In this document: positions 9,262-19,105 of the stretch, in pieces
Numbering within the stretch: position 1 is the first letter of the stretch
Layout: each line of letters opens with the position of its first letter
DNA from: Sporosarcina sp. PTS2304
Lineage (GTDB): Bacteria > Bacillota > Bacilli > Bacillales_A > Planococcaceae
Direction of reading: 5' to 3'
NCBI RefSeq assembly: GCF_003351785.1
Contig: NZ_CP031230.1
Coordinates: 2,079,001 to 2,143,000 of the forward strand
Length of the DNA: 64,000 bases
Translations under genes and position numbers: made by a program
The notes under the pieces: generated by a model
The model's input: only the letters and a program-made list of their open reading frames with translations
The model's database searches: none
What the model was told of the DNA's origin: nothing

Positions 9262-10545
9262 TTAGTCAATCAAGCTCGGAAGCCACGTTGACAGGAACGG
9301 AACAAATGTGATGATGAGTAAACAAATAATCATCGACAATAAAAATGGCAAAATAGCAAGAGTGATTTTCTCCACTTTAATGCCACTGACACTTGATGCA
9401 ACAAATAAGTTCGCGCCTAGTGGAGGAGTGATAAAGCCGATCGCTAAATTCGCTACCATAATGACACCAAAGTGAATCGGATCTACGCCTATTGCCATAA
9501 TAATAGGTAGTAGTATAGGTGATAGAATAACAATTGCAGAAATTGTATCAAAGAACATTCCTACTACAAGCAAAATAGCATTAATAATTAATAAGATTAC
9601 GATTGGGTTACTTGAGAAATCTGTTATAAATGTAGCAATCGCTTCCGGTACTTGTTCGAGCGTCATAATATATGACATATTAATGGATAGACTAATGACA
9701 ATCATTGTAATCGCATTGATCACTACAGTTTCGCGGAAACATTCATATAATCCACTTAACGTCAATTCTTTATGAACGAACACTCCGATAATAATGGAGT
9801 AGACAACCGCTACAACAGCGGCTTCAGTCGGAGAAAATATTCCTCCGTAAATTCCGCCTAAAATAATAACAGGAATCAATAACGCCCATTTCGCATCATA
9901 AAATGCGTATAATACATCTTTGAACGTATATGTAACCGTCGTCTCCGGTTTATATCCTCTCTTCTTGGAAATTATATACGCCACAACCATCATTCCGATG
10001 CCGAGCATAATGCCAGGAATAATACCTGCTAGGAAGAGACCACCTACAGACACTCCTGCCACTACTCCATATAATACAAATGGAATACTTGGAGGAATGA
10101 TGACACCGATTGACCCGGCAGCAGCCGTCACAGCCCCTGCAAAACCTTCCGAATAATTTTTCTCACGCATCGCTGGTATCATAAATGAACCGATCGCCGC
10201 AACTGTGGCAGGACCTGATCCAGAAATCGCCGCAAAGAACATACAGGCGACAATCGTCACCATCGCAAGTCCACCGATCATCCAACCTACGAGCATCGTA
10301 GCTAGCGTCAGCAATCGTTTGGATACGCCACCTTTCCCCATTAAAATCCCTGCCAACATAAAGAAAGGAATTGCTAATAAAGGAAATGAGTCGAGTGAAG
10401 TAAACGCTTTTTGAGCAATAATCCCAACCGGTAAATTAGTCGTAAAATATAAAGCGAGAAGCGATGAAGCACCAAGCGCAATCGCGATCGGCACACCAAT
10501 GAATAACATAATAAATATGGATCCAAATAAGACGGCAATTGTCAT
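9262..10545 (-). CDS. TRAP transporter large permease, DctM type
   Basis: A 427-residue membrane protein with about 12 hydrophobic segments. It has the DctM signatures SLDSFPLLAIPFFMLAG, the ISGSGPATVAAIG motif, and ITPPLGANLFVASS near the C-terminus. It forms the ion-driven channel of a tripartite ATP-independent periplasmic transporter. Its start overlaps the end of the small permease gene by 4 bp, as is usual for DctQ-DctM pairs. The substrate is not predictable from the permease; the linked amidohydrolase suggests an amide- or organic-acid-type compound. Confidence 0.92.
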   Translation of the reverse strand: MTIAVLFGSIFIMLFIGVPIAIALGASSLLALYFTTNLPVGIIAQKAFTSLDSFPLLAIPFFMLAGILMGKGGVSKRLLTLATMLVGWMIGGLAMVTIVACMFFAAISGSGPATVAAIGSFMIPAMREKNYSEGFAGAVTAAAGSIGVIIPPSIPFVLYGVVAGVSVGGLFLAGIIPGIMLGIGMMVVAYIISKKRGYKPETTVTYTFKDVLYAFYDAKWALLIPVIILGGIYGGIFSPTEAAVVAVVYSIIIGVFVHKELTLSGLYECFRETVVINAITMIVISLSINMSYIMTLEQVPEAIATFITDFSSNPIVILLIINAILLVVGMFFDTISAIVILSPILLPIIMAIGVDPIHFGVIMVANLAIGFITPPLGANLFVASSVSGIKVEKITLAILPFLLSMIICLLIITFVPFLSTWLPSLID

Positions 10546-11036
10546 TCAGGCGCACCTCCCTGTTTAGCGTAGGCTAATGGATCTTTCCATAACAAGCGAA
10601 CTTGCTGTAGTAGTCTATATAACATTCCGATACACCCAATTGGAATCGCCATAAAAGTGATCCACATAGGAATTTGCATCGCTGGAGTTACTTGTCCATT
10701 TGAGTAACTGCTCATGACTAGAGTAGTTCCCAAATAGGCTAGAACTAACGCTAAAAGGAACCAAATAACGATTGATATCGTTTCCATTATTTTTTGTATA
10801 AGTGGCGGGAACATCGTGACGAAAGCTTCGATGCGAAGATGTTTCTTTAAACTAATCGCATAACTCGCCCCTATCCACACTTGCCAAATATGAATATATC
10901 GTGATAATTCTTCCGTCCAACTTGGAGCGGATTCAAATACATATCTTCCTATGACTTGAATAAAAATTAAAATTACCATTAAGGCTAACGTCAGGACTAA
11001 AAATGCTTCTTCGAGTGGTAATTTTCTTTTCTTCAT
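10542..11036 (-). CDS. TRAP transporter small permease, DctQ type
   Basis: A 164-residue protein with four predicted membrane helices and the DctQ-like motif APSWTEELSRYIHIWQVWIG between helices 1 and 2. It partners the large permease and contacts the binding protein. It is translationally coupled to the following gene by a 4-bp overlap and preceded by an AAAGGAG-type RBS. Confidence 0.9.
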   Translation of the reverse strand: MKKRKLPLEEAFLVLTLALMVILIFIQVIGRYVFESAPSWTEELSRYIHIWQVWIGASYAISLKKHLRIEAFVTMFPPLIQKIMETISIVIWFLLALVLAYLGTTLVMSSYSNGQVTPAMQIPMWITFMAIPIGCIGMLYRLLQQVRLLWKDPLAYAKQGGAPE

Positions 11037-11064
11037 AAAATACTCCTTTCAATCACAAAAGACT

Positions 11065-11097
11065 AAAGTTCACATGATATGTAACCATGTGAACTTT
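11065..11097 (-). terminator. Stem-loop between binding-protein and permease genes
   Basis: AAAGTTCACATG (11065-11076) and CATGTGAACTTT (11086-11097) form a perfect 12-bp stem with a 9-nt loop, directly after the dctP-type stop codon. The T-tract on the minus strand is interrupted, so it probably terminates only partly or protects upstream mRNA, giving more binding protein than permease. Confidence 0.6.
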
Positions 11098-11102
11098 TTC
11101 AC

Positions 11103-12137
11103 TTATTCTTTATTTGCATCCAATGCTTTATCTACTAGTTCTTGACCAATTTTAGGAACATATTTGTCATAGACTGGTTTTGCTTTTTCTCTAAATACTT
11201 CTTTCTGCTCGTCAGATAGTTCGTTTACTTTTATTCCCTCTTCTTTCAGCTTATCAAAGAAGATGACCTCTTCTTCTGCTCCAAGTTCACGTCCTAATAC
11301 TTTCGCTTTTTCAGCTTCTTCTAAAACAATTGTCTGCAAATCTTCTGGCATACTGTTGAAGAAGTCGTTATTCATCACCATAATTCCAGGTGCATAGACA
11401 TGACCACTCAATGTTAAGTACTTTTGAACCTCGTAAAACTTATTAGTGTAAATCAATGAAATAGGAGCTTCCATTGCGTCATACGTGTTTTGCTGTAACG
11501 CTGTATACAGTTCTCCAAACGAGAATGGCGACGCATTTGCGCCAAACGCTTTAAATGTATCGGTATGAAGTGGGTTTTCAAGTGTACGCATCTTTAAACC
11601 TTTTAAGTCATCTGGCGTTTCAATTGGACGTTTATTGTTTGTCATATGACGGAATCCATTTTCTGCGTAAGCAATTCCTTTTAAAGAGTTTGCCTCTAGG
11701 CTGTCTAACAACGACTGTCCAAGTTCTCCATCCAACGCACTGTATGCTGCTTCTTTCGATTTAAATAAGAACGGTAAGTCAAACACCATAAATTTATCAT
11801 TGAAAGAAACGATAGGTGCCAACGCTGCAACAGTCATCTCAACATTACCAAGTTGTACTGCTTCAATTGCCTCACGGTCAGAACCGAAAAGTTTACCGTT
11901 AGAGAAAATTTCTACTTCCACTTTCCCATCCGAACGTTCTTCAATTTTTTCTTTCATAGAAACTAGTGCACGTGCACCCGAAACTTCATCTTTTACTAAG
12001 TGAGCAATTCTGATCTTGAATTTCTCACCGTCCGTACCTTCTGCATTCTGATCTGTATTAGATTCTTTTACTGCCGGTCTTCCGCATGCACTTAATGCTA
12101 AAACCAATATGAGTAGTACGCCTAGAAACTTTTTCAT
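11103..12137 (-). CDS. TRAP transporter solute-binding lipoprotein, DctP type
   Basis: A 344-residue lipoprotein: MKKFLGVLLILVLALSACG is a signal peptide with lipobox LSAC. The mature part is a DctP-family solute receptor (GKLFGSDREAIEAVQLGNVEM, LPFLFKS, and KGLKMRTLENPLH carrying the ligand-carboxylate arginine). It captures the substrate outside the cell for the DctQM permease. The ATG at 12137 has AAAGGAG at good spacing; the longer frame from 12173 would hide the signal peptide. The 32-bp gap after the amidohydrolase gene indicates one operon. Confidence 0.9.
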   Translation of the reverse strand: MKKFLGVLLILVLALSACGRPAVKESNTDQNAEGTDGEKFKIRIAHLVKDEVSGARALVSMKEKIEERSDGKVEVEIFSNGKLFGSDREAIEAVQLGNVEMTVAALAPIVSFNDKFMVFDLPFLFKSKEAAYSALDGELGQSLLDSLEANSLKGIAYAENGFRHMTNNKRPIETPDDLKGLKMRTLENPLHTDTFKAFGANASPFSFGELYTALQQNTYDAMEAPISLIYTNKFYEVQKYLTLSGHVYAPGIMVMNNDFFNSMPEDLQTIVLEEAEKAKVLGRELGAEEEVIFFDKLKEEGIKVNELSDEQKEVFREKAKPVYDKYVPKIGQELVDKALDANKE

Positions 12138-12169
12138 GTTATGTCTCCTTTGATTATGTAATTTTTTGC

Positions 12170-13771
12170 TCACTTTTCTTTTTCATATACTAACTGACCG
12201 CTCATATACGTTTGTTTCACTTGTACTTGACCGATCGTTTCTGCATTTATCGTCAAGATGTCTTGATCCAACACGATAAAATCGGCGTAATAACCTGGTG
12301 CTAATTGTCCCGTTTTGGGGATTAACGTAACTTCTTGCGCTCCTTTCGTATACAATCTAATAGCTGTTTCTACATCCACTCGCTCGGTTTGACCGGTATC
12401 TTGTCCATTGTATGCAATGCGCGTAACAGCGGATTGAATACCTACGAATGGATTTACCGGATCTGACCAAGCAGTAGCCGGGGCATCTGAAGAGAAAGCG
12501 ACAGGAATTCCTGCATCTAGCATCTTCTGAATAGGATAAGTATGTTTTGTTCTTTCCTCCCCTAAGTTTTTCAAATAACTTTCAATTTCTGCGTATAAGA
12601 AAATCGGTTGAGGAACGAAAGCGATTCCACATTCAGCCGCTTTTGATAAAGCTTGCTCAGAAGGCATGGCAGCATGTTCAATACGGATAGAAGGCCCTTC
12701 TTTCAACCATCCTTTTCTCGAATGGAACGTATTGACAATCAAATCAATCGCCCGATCACCCATTGCATGAATCACTAACTGCGTATGACTTTCCTCTGCA
12801 ACTTTCGCTCCGGCAAGCAATTCTTCTTCAGTAGTCATCTGAATTCCACTATTTTTTTCTTTCCCTACAAACGGTTCGCTTACTAAAGCGGTTTGACCGG
12901 ATACACTGCCATCAGCAAACATTTTCACTCCACCGATACAAACAGGCAATTGTCGATCGGTATTGGCTGTTGTCAGTATATTACGTTCTTTTAGATCATC
13001 CCATAAATAATACATCGCCGTTCTTTGCTTCATGCCATTCTTGCTGGCTTCTGTATACATTTCAAAATAATCTACAGGGCCTGTACGAGCCATCATTTCC
13101 GTCATACCGGTTATGCCATGCGCTAGCAAGATTGGACTCAATTCCATAAGAGCGCTTACATTATCTTCAATTCTTTCTGGCGGCATCATGTCTACTATTA
13201 AGTTTTTGGCATTTTCACGCAATACTCCTGTAGGTTCTCCAGCAGCATCTCGATCGATTTTTCCACCTTCTGGATCCGTTGTATTTTTATCAATGCCAGC
13301 GAGCTTTAAAGCCAAGCTATTGACTGCAATGACATGCGCACAAGTTCTCGTCATAATAATAGGTGACGTTGTAGAGGCTTTGTCCAAATCATAGCGAGTA
13401 GGCGACCTTTTTTCTTCTAGTTTTCCTTCATCAAACCCCCAACCTTCAATCCATTGACCGACACCTTGTTCGTTCTCTACTTTTTCTATATGCTCGATTA
13501 ACTCATCGATCGAATGAATAATGGGCGGTAATATACAAATTTGCTTATAGAACTTCGCTAAATAGAGAGGATGGACATGTGCATCTATGAAACCAGGTAA
13601 AACGCGCTGTCCCTTTAAGTCTATTCGTTCCCCTTCACTTTGTAAATCCTCTTCTTTCCCAATCCATTGTATTACTCCATCTTTAATTGACATGGTGTCA
13701 GCGTATGGCTGGTCGACAGTGGAAGTGAATATTTTACCATTGTAAAATATAGTGGATAGGCTCTCCGTCAA
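12170..13771 (-). CDS. Amidohydrolase, YtcJ-like
   Basis: A 533-residue metal-dependent hydrolase of the amidohydrolase superfamily, composite domain at both ends. Metal-binding motif GFIDAHVHP (residue ~60), a central lysine/cysteine region GGVKMFADGS, HAMGDRAID, IEHAAM and AFSSDAPA (terminal aspartate) are visible. This is the YtcJ/N-substituted formamide deformylase group (amidohydrolase family 3). It leads the operon with the three TRAP genes, so it may hydrolyse the imported compound. The start is TTG at 13771, with GAGG upstream. Substrate unknown. Confidence 0.85.
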   Translation of the reverse strand: MTESLSTIFYNGKIFTSTVDQPYADTMSIKDGVIQWIGKEEDLQSEGERIDLKGQRVLPGFIDAHVHPLYLAKFYKQICILPPIIHSIDELIEHIEKVENEQGVGQWIEGWGFDEGKLEEKRSPTRYDLDKASTTSPIIMTRTCAHVIAVNSLALKLAGIDKNTTDPEGGKIDRDAAGEPTGVLRENAKNLIVDMMPPERIEDNVSALMELSPILLAHGITGMTEMMARTGPVDYFEMYTEASKNGMKQRTAMYYLWDDLKERNILTTANTDRQLPVCIGGVKMFADGSVSGQTALVSEPFVGKEKNSGIQMTTEEELLAGAKVAEESHTQLVIHAMGDRAIDLIVNTFHSRKGWLKEGPSIRIEHAAMPSEQALSKAAECGIAFVPQPIFLYAEIESYLKNLGEERTKHTYPIQKMLDAGIPVAFSSDAPATAWSDPVNPFVGIQSAVTRIAYNGQDTGQTERVDVETAIRLYTKGAQEVTLIPKTGQLAPGYYADFIVLDQDILTINAETIGQVQVKQTYMSGQLVYEKEK

Positions 13772-13879
13772 TTAAATAACCTCATTTCTCCTTTATTGCT
13801 TTACTTTCAGAACACATTTTTCGACATCATTATGAATTATCTGATAAGTAAGAGTATACTTATATTTCACAGAAGAAAA

Positions 13880-13904
13880 CAGAGGGGAAAAATTTCACCC
13901 TCTG
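13880..13904 (-). terminator. Intrinsic terminator for the gene at 13969-14607
   Basis: CAGAGGG (13880-13886) pairs with CCCTCTG (13898-13904); on the minus strand the hairpin is followed by TTTTCTT. Confidence 0.6.
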
Positions 13905-13968
13905 CCGTAAAAATTATTTTACCCTGTAGTAATTTTTTACTGTCCTGATTTGATAATTAATCGATGCA

Positions 13969-14607
13969 TCATTCATTTTCTCTCATCTCAAAGTTTGATA
14001 AAATTTCTTCTTCTGATTTTTCCTTTGTAACGTCATCTGTAAATGCAAAGCTTATCTCTTTATAATCTTTAAACCTTTCGTAAAGACTTGGAAATCGAAT
14101 AGCTGCCAGTTGAGCATTATATTCAGTTCTATATTTTTGCTTACCGTTCATTTTTCCATTTCTAAATATATAGTTGCGATAAATTCGATTAGGGTCGCGA
14201 TTTTCATGCCTACAAATTGTATGCAGTACTGCGTCTTCCGCTTTTTTATTTTGTATTGCTGGGTTCTTTTTAGGTATATGTTGTCCAAAATACGCTAAAA
14301 ATCCATTGATCCATCCAATACCATCCTCTTGAAATTCTACACCTAAAAAGTTTCTCAATTCAGTCAAGCCTGCTGTAATTTTTTTTGAATTAGCGTAGCA
14401 ATCCAAATACTCATTCACATCATCTATTTGCATAAAGCAAAGCCTCACCAAAGCAAATTCTGCTTCTTTCCTTTTTTTGTCTGCTTCTGTCAATAGGCAG
14501 ACAGCAACAACGTATTCTCTCGCTTTATAATCAAAACGAAATACCGTTACTGCTTTTTCATTAGCAATCATATCGCTTCTTAATTCTTTCAGATTACTCA
14601 ATACCAT
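13969..14607 (-). CDS. Uncharacterised protein, possibly DUF6037-like
   Basis: A 212-residue soluble protein with no signal peptide or membrane segment. It opens NLKELRSDM, has a mixed alpha/beta first half (KAVTVFRFDYKAREYVVAV) and a polar C-terminal half including HENRDPNRIYRNYIFRNGK. The overall look recalls the DUF6037 family of Firmicutes, but I cannot confirm it. The ATG at 14607 is chosen because GGGTGAG lies 5 nt upstream. It lies in a decayed strip next to defence genes, and such unknown proteins often belong to mobile DNA. Confidence 0.6.
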   Translation of the reverse strand: MVLSNLKELRSDMIANEKAVTVFRFDYKAREYVVAVCLLTEADKKRKEAEFALVRLCFMQIDDVNEYLDCYANSKKITAGLTELRNFLGVEFQEDGIGWINGFLAYFGQHIPKKNPAIQNKKAEDAVLHTICRHENRDPNRIYRNYIFRNGKMNGKQKYRTEYNAQLAAIRFPSLYERFKDYKEISFAFTDDVTKEKSEEEILSNFEMRENE

Positions 14608-14679
14608 AATACTCACCCTTCTCACTTTGAACGATACTTTTTTATAGGATTGCAGGTTTGCAGGAAAAGGTGGATGAAT

Positions 14680-15246
14680 TTACGTAAATTCCAATCCTGA
14701 AATCGTTTTAATCAATTCACAAAAAGACTCCCATTCATCGGGGAATTTGTTACTGCCACTTCTTTTTAAGTTACGCTTTTCACGGATTATTTCAACTTCC
14801 CATTGTGTACCATCTAGCACGTTAGGTTCTTCATATCTTCTTTTCCAATTTAGAAAGTTAACTACTTTTAATCCACTGATGAACGTTGTTATACCTTTAT
14901 CTGATAATTCCTTCTCAACTGCATCACCATCTAAGCTATATTTCCAAATAAGTTTTTTATTTTGGAAATGAATCGTCACATCATAATACCCTTCGAAATA
15001 TCCCCCAACTGATGCTCGCAGTCCAATAATTTCATTATAATCTGCATCAATTGCTACATCTGCAGTCCACTTTTCACCGCATTTATTCCAATGATATTGT
15101 GGGCTGTCTTCAGATATCACGCATCCGCCTAATTTGATTTTACCTTCTTCCTGCTCCTTGAATGCATCTGCTGTCGGATAGCCGTATATTATTTTTGCTA
15201 CATCAAGTGACCCGCAAGTAATACACTTTTTATAACGAATTGTCAT
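14680..15246 (-). CDS. Uncharacterised protein with an N-terminal zinc-ribbon-like segment
   Basis: A 188-residue protein. The first 60 residues contain two cysteine pairs or near-pairs (KCITCGS and HWNKCGEKW), which suggests a small zinc ribbon. The remainder is predicted beta-rich (IHFQNKKLIWKYSLDG) with a helical end. No catalytic motif is visible and I do not recognise the family. The RBS is weak (GATGAGAC). It is in the same orientation as the gene at 13969-14607, 72 bp upstream of it. Confidence 0.6.
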   Translation of the reverse strand: MTIRYKKCITCGSLDVAKIIYGYPTADAFKEQEEGKIKLGGCVISEDSPQYHWNKCGEKWTADVAIDADYNEIIGLRASVGGYFEGYYDVTIHFQNKKLIWKYSLDGDAVEKELSDKGITTFISGLKVVNFLNWKRRYEEPNVLDGTQWEVEIIREKRNLKRSGSNKFPDEWESFCELIKTISGLEFT

Positions 15247-15291
15247 TGTCTCATCAACTCATTTCCAACTTTATAATTCTCTCTTCATAAA

Positions 15292-15933
15292 CTATGAATC
15301 ATTCATTACCTTACGAAGCGGATCTTTCATAGCACTTTCAAATTGAATCATGTAGTCCGTTAAAAATTGAATCATTTCAGTCCAATGCTCTTTATTAAAA
15401 ATACTTACATTAGTTAATGAATAGGCAATCCGACTTCCCTTACCATTTTCCAATATTTACCAATCAAGTTCTGCTTCAAATTTCGTTTCTATTTTTTCCT
15501 TATTCGAAAATAGTTTATCAAAGATAGCTTTATTTTCATCTTGAGATCCACGATTAATCCATAGTTCCATCCTTACATAACTACCTGTAGCAGTAAAGGT
15601 ATAGGCAATTCCACTGTAGCCACTACCTGTTCCTAACCAGTTATCCTTTGTTGGATTTACATTTGAAAATAAACGCGATTTTTTATTCATTTCCTGTAAA
15701 AGTTTTGTCCAGAAATCTATCCTAATAGTATACCTGGCCTGATTTTGTTCTTTTATTTTAACTTCTTCTTGTTTCTTATTCGCAACTTTTATTACATATT
15801 CCTCGGCATCTTTTATGGGGATAATTAAGTGATAGGTAGCTATTATGTTAAATAGATAAAAGAAAACGCAATAAACCATTGTTTTCAGGGTATAGGAGAA
15901 ATACCGATCACAGAACTTCCCAAACGCACTCAA
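15292..15933 (-). pseudogene. DUF4268-domain protein, broken
   Basis: The frame encodes a DUF4268-type C-terminal domain: FWTKLLQEMNKKSRLFSNV, PTKDNWLGTGSG and NKAIFDKLFSNKEKIE are typical. A TAA at 15457-15459 stops it, but translation in the same frame continues with the expected end of the domain (GKGSRIAYS ... KEHWTEMIQFL) to a TAG at 15292. So one nonsense codon splits the domain. The 5' end is also unnatural: the first ~40 residues run into sequence adjoining an IS110 remnant. DUF4268 is usually fused behind a nuclease-like domain, so this was probably a nuclease-type defence protein. Confidence 0.7.
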
Positions 15934-15956
15934 CTAGGAAAGGGGAGCTGAAAACA

Positions 15957-16297
15957 ATGGTTATACAGTCATTAAATCATATTCAGGGGAAAAACGGTAG
16001 CTATTGGAGCCGTTTGATGAGAAGTCCGGACGCCGATCGATATTGTGACGTATCATAGCTGTGGATGCAGCTAAGTATGTAAATGCAGCGATGATCTGTA
16101 CGATTTATGGAGATATCTTAGCGGATCCGTTTGAATTCGATGGATCTCAGACAGGGTTTCAAGTGCTGAAGAAAGCGATTGACGAAACAAAGGAATCCTA
16201 CCAGCTGACAGATGTGATTTTGGGAATTGAAACAACGGCTCATTATTATGAGGATTTAGTCAGGATTTCTATGGAAGAAGGCTGTACTAGAAACTAG
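15957..16297 (+). pseudogene. IS110-family transposase fragment
   Basis: Translation gives AVDAAKYVNAAMICTIYGD, then EFDGSQTGFQVL and VILGIETTAHYYEDL, which correspond to the first catalytic block of the DEDD-type IS110 transposase (D near the start, E in GIETTAHY). A stop at 16046-16048 separates it from upstream residues, and it ends prematurely after EEGC. Only about the first quarter of a transposase is left. A hairpin (GCGTGAAA...TTTCACGC, 16300-16350) follows. Confidence 0.75.
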
Positions 16298-16374
16298 CGT
16301 GAAAGTTTAAACATTCATGTTTTTTCAAGCAATCATGAATATTTCACGCACAGGCATCGTTTGTTTCAGAAGTC

Positions 16375-16494
16375 AAAAATCCCTCGAACCATTAGTCCGA
16401 GGGAACATAAAGCACATTTCAATTTTCATCCAAAATCCACAAAACCATTGCCACCAAGCTATTTTAACTCTATCAACGCCACGCACTCCACATG
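16375..16494. repeat. Left copy of the island-flanking 120-bp direct repeat (attL-like)
   Basis: These 120 bp are identical to 39658-39777. They comprise the last 36 nt of rlmCD (through the TAG), the intergenic spacer and the rlmCD terminator hairpin CCCTCG...CGAGGG. Duplication of a gene 3' end at both edges of an accessory region is the usual footprint of site-specific integration. Confidence 0.85.
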
Positions 16495-16725
16495 TGTTAT
16501 CATGAATGGTTGATACATTTACACGAAAGTCTATTTTCGCGTGAATGTGTTCGCCGCTAAAAGTGACTTTCACCAGGGAGGTATGTTAATAATTCATAAC
16601 GTTTGAAACGATGGGCAAAATCAGCTCACTAAACCAATATTATTTTATCGCGATTGACTTAACAATTTAGCACCTAAAAAAAGCCAATTTCATACCCCAT
16701 TTTAACGCTAACATCCCCCCGAAAA

Positions 16726-17246
16726 TCAATCAATTTTTAAATAAGAAAGCAATAAGTCCTCTAACCACTTGGGTACATACTCTACCTTTTGTCTTTTCAT
16801 GATTTTCCCTAAAATTTCTGCCGCAACTTCTTCCTTGAAAAACCTATCACGGACGTAGCAATCATTACTGCAAAACTTCCGCTTCTGTACCTTTTCAGAT
16901 AGATATTCCTTTCTACAGTAATCACAGTGCAGTTTATAAATTTTAGGATTATCTTTTTCAAATTTACGTTTACAATCGATTGAACAGTATTTCCTTTTTG
17001 CGCCTCTTCCTTAGTTTTGTTCTAATTTTGAACCGCAGCTTAAGCAGTATACATAGGTTATTTCTTTTATGAATTTATCGTCTTAATCTTGATTTAACAC
17101 TAAATCCGTTGCAAGACCATTAAGTACGTGCCTTTTACAATAACCCCTGACAACATCGCGAGATAAGCCCATTGCTTCTGCTATTTTTTATAGCCAACCC
17201 CTTGATACCCCAAAATCTTGATCTGCTTTCTTTGTTCATCATTCAT
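16726..17246 (-). pseudogene. Small HTH/zinc-ribbon DNA-binding protein, degenerate
   Basis: From an ATG at 17246 the frame reads MNDEQRKQIKILGYQGVGYK, then a one-base slip, then IAEAMGLSRDVVRGYCKRH, a classical helix-turn-helix. After a TAA it continues as two Cys4-type segments (VYCLSCGSKLEQN; RKYCSIDCKRKFE; CDYCRKEYLS; RKFCSNDCYVRD) to a TGA at 16726. At least one frameshift and two nonsense codons make it dead. Proteins with this make-up are common on Gram-positive mobile elements as small regulators. Confidence 0.7.
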
Positions 17247-17489
17247 TTTCACAACACTCCTTGGCAAATGGTAGCCTAGTAATCACTCGCAGCAAGCTAT
17301 TTGTCAAGGAGTTGTTTGCTAAAACAAAATATTTGAACTACCTGCCGTAATAATATTAATGGCGCTCAATCCTTATAAAATTACGCCAAATTACTAAACA
17401 AAACACCCATTGGTACCATCCTAACAATTAAGTTCAGAATCTATAAAAACAACGTTAGACTTATGTTAGTGTAAGTATCGTACTCTTTC

Positions 17490-18254
17490 CTAACCTACTT
17501 TTTGCACATTCCAATTATGCCCTACAAATATTTCACTATCTTCTATATGTAATTTCGCCTTAAAATAATGCGTAATTTCAAATTGGTCTTCACATTGAAA
17601 ACTCCACACCATTGTCAAATTTTTCAATCCAACATGTGTTTTCCCTCCATATCCAACATTAAACTCATTAGGTCTAAGCTGTTCATTATGAAATTCTATG
17701 GTTGTACTTTCGGCTGGCGGAAGTGATGTTTCTTTATTTTTTACTTTCTGTGAAGTTAGGATAATAGAATCTTTTTCGTCAAACACTTCAAACGAAATTG
17801 ACTTTATTCCAGATACAATAATACTGGAAACATTTTTTAACTCCGCTTGCAAATTCATATAACTTCCATTGCTACCTTTATTTTTAATTTCAAATTTAGG
17901 GGTGTTTTTCTTGATTTCATTCAACTGTTCTTTTTCATATCTCTGTTCTGCGATTGCCATACTCTTTTTTTGTAATTCTAAAGTTAATCTGTTTATTTCT
18001 ACCGTTTTTTGATGTGATACGTAATTTTGATATACTGTTACGATGCCTAAACTCATTGTACCTAAAAACGTCAACACTGCACCATAATAGCCAAGTAGAT
18101 TTGGTAAATCATAGCCTACCGCTAAAAAATCCCAAGGTGCTTTCAAATAATATATCCAATTAAGAAGTAAAGGGCCAATTATAGTAATTGAAAGTAAAAA
18201 AATTATTATAACTACAGTGCTCAATTTTTTATGCCTTCTCATCCACTCAAACAC
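17490..18254 (-). CDS. Uncharacterised membrane-anchored protein
   Basis: A 254-residue protein with two N-terminal membrane helices (STVVIIIFLLSITIIGPLLL, residues ~12-33, and GYYGAVLTFLGTMSLGIVTV, ~54-74), a coiled coil at ~78-115 (KTVEINRLTLELQKKSMAIA) and a soluble beta-rich domain to the end. No enzyme motif is visible. The GTG start has AGAGG about 8 nt upstream. It lies just inside the island's left edge. The layout resembles membrane-tethered sensor or effector proteins in accessory DNA, but no function can be given. Confidence 0.65.
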   Translation of the reverse strand: MFEWMRRHKKLSTVVIIIFLLSITIIGPLLLNWIYYLKAPWDFLAVGYDLPNLLGYYGAVLTFLGTMSLGIVTVYQNYVSHQKTVEINRLTLELQKKSMAIAEQRYEKEQLNEIKKNTPKFEIKNKGSNGSYMNLQAELKNVSSIIVSGIKSISFEVFDEKDSIILTSQKVKNKETSLPPAESTTIEFHNEQLRPNEFNVGYGGKTHVGLKNLTMVWSFQCEDQFEITHYFKAKLHIEDSEIFVGHNWNVQKVG

Positions 18255-18480
18255 ACTTAATACCTCTTCCCAATGTTCTTTTTTCTTCCTATTTTAACAC
18301 AACAAGATACTTTTTAGATTCATTCCCCCTTCATATCCTCAAAGCTAGATATATATGGTGAAAGTGAAATCTCGAGAGTATAAAATATTTTGTGTAAATG
18401 AAAAATTCCATGTAAAAAGGAAGACCTTTTCTTGATAGAATTAAGTCACCACAACCAATCCTAGAAAAGAGGTCTTCCCT

Positions 18481-19105
18481 ATGAATCAGTTTACAACAGA
18501 AATTATCGATGCACTAGTAAAAAAACAAGATATTACCGAGGTTTTTCGTTCGCACTTGGAAATGGCGATCAACTCGCTACTTGTGACAGAGTTAACGGAA
18601 TTTCTAGATTATGAAAAATATGACCGTATGGGCTTTAATTCAGGCAACTCACGCAATGGGTCTTATTCGCGTACGCTTCACACGGAGTACGGCGATTTAG
18701 CCATTCAAATTCCACGTGATCGCAATGGTGAGTTCAAACAACAGACCGTAGCTCCGTATAAGCGTTCGAATGATACGCTTGAAGATACGGTGATTCACCT
18801 GTTTAAAAAAGGCATTACGATGGCTGAAATTGCCCAGTTAATCGAAAAAATGTATGGCCATCACTATACGCCTCAAACGATTTCGAATATGACAAAAGCG
18901 GTTTCAGAAACAGTCGATGCATTCAACAACCGTTCGTTGCATAATCGTTACGTATGCGTGTATTTAGATGCGACGTATATTGCCATGCGTCGTGATACGG
19001 TGTCTAAAGAAGCCGTCTATATCGCTGTTGGTATTCGGGAAGACGGCTCTAAAGAGGTACTCGCTTACACGATTGCCCCAACCGAGTCTGCTTACAACTG
19101 GCAAG
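18481..19105 (+). CDS. IS256-family transposase, 5' exon
   Basis: Residues 1-208 of a DDE (mutator-like) transposase: DNA-binding helices, then IQIPRDRNGEF and the first catalytic aspartate in VYLDATYI. The exon ends after CAAG at 19105. Joining 19105 to 21721 recreates the codon GAG and the expected sequence NWQELLEELKDRGVEDVLL, giving a 398-residue protein, the normal family length. Without splicing the frame would stop after 217 residues. The ATG follows an AGAGGTCTTCCCT leader. Confidence 0.92.

Noticed and set aside
16300-16350. Inverted repeat GCGTGAAA...TTTCACGC as an integrase core site
   Set aside because: It lies outside the 120-bp duplication and is not repeated at the other island edge; more likely a terminator or part of the IS110 remnant.
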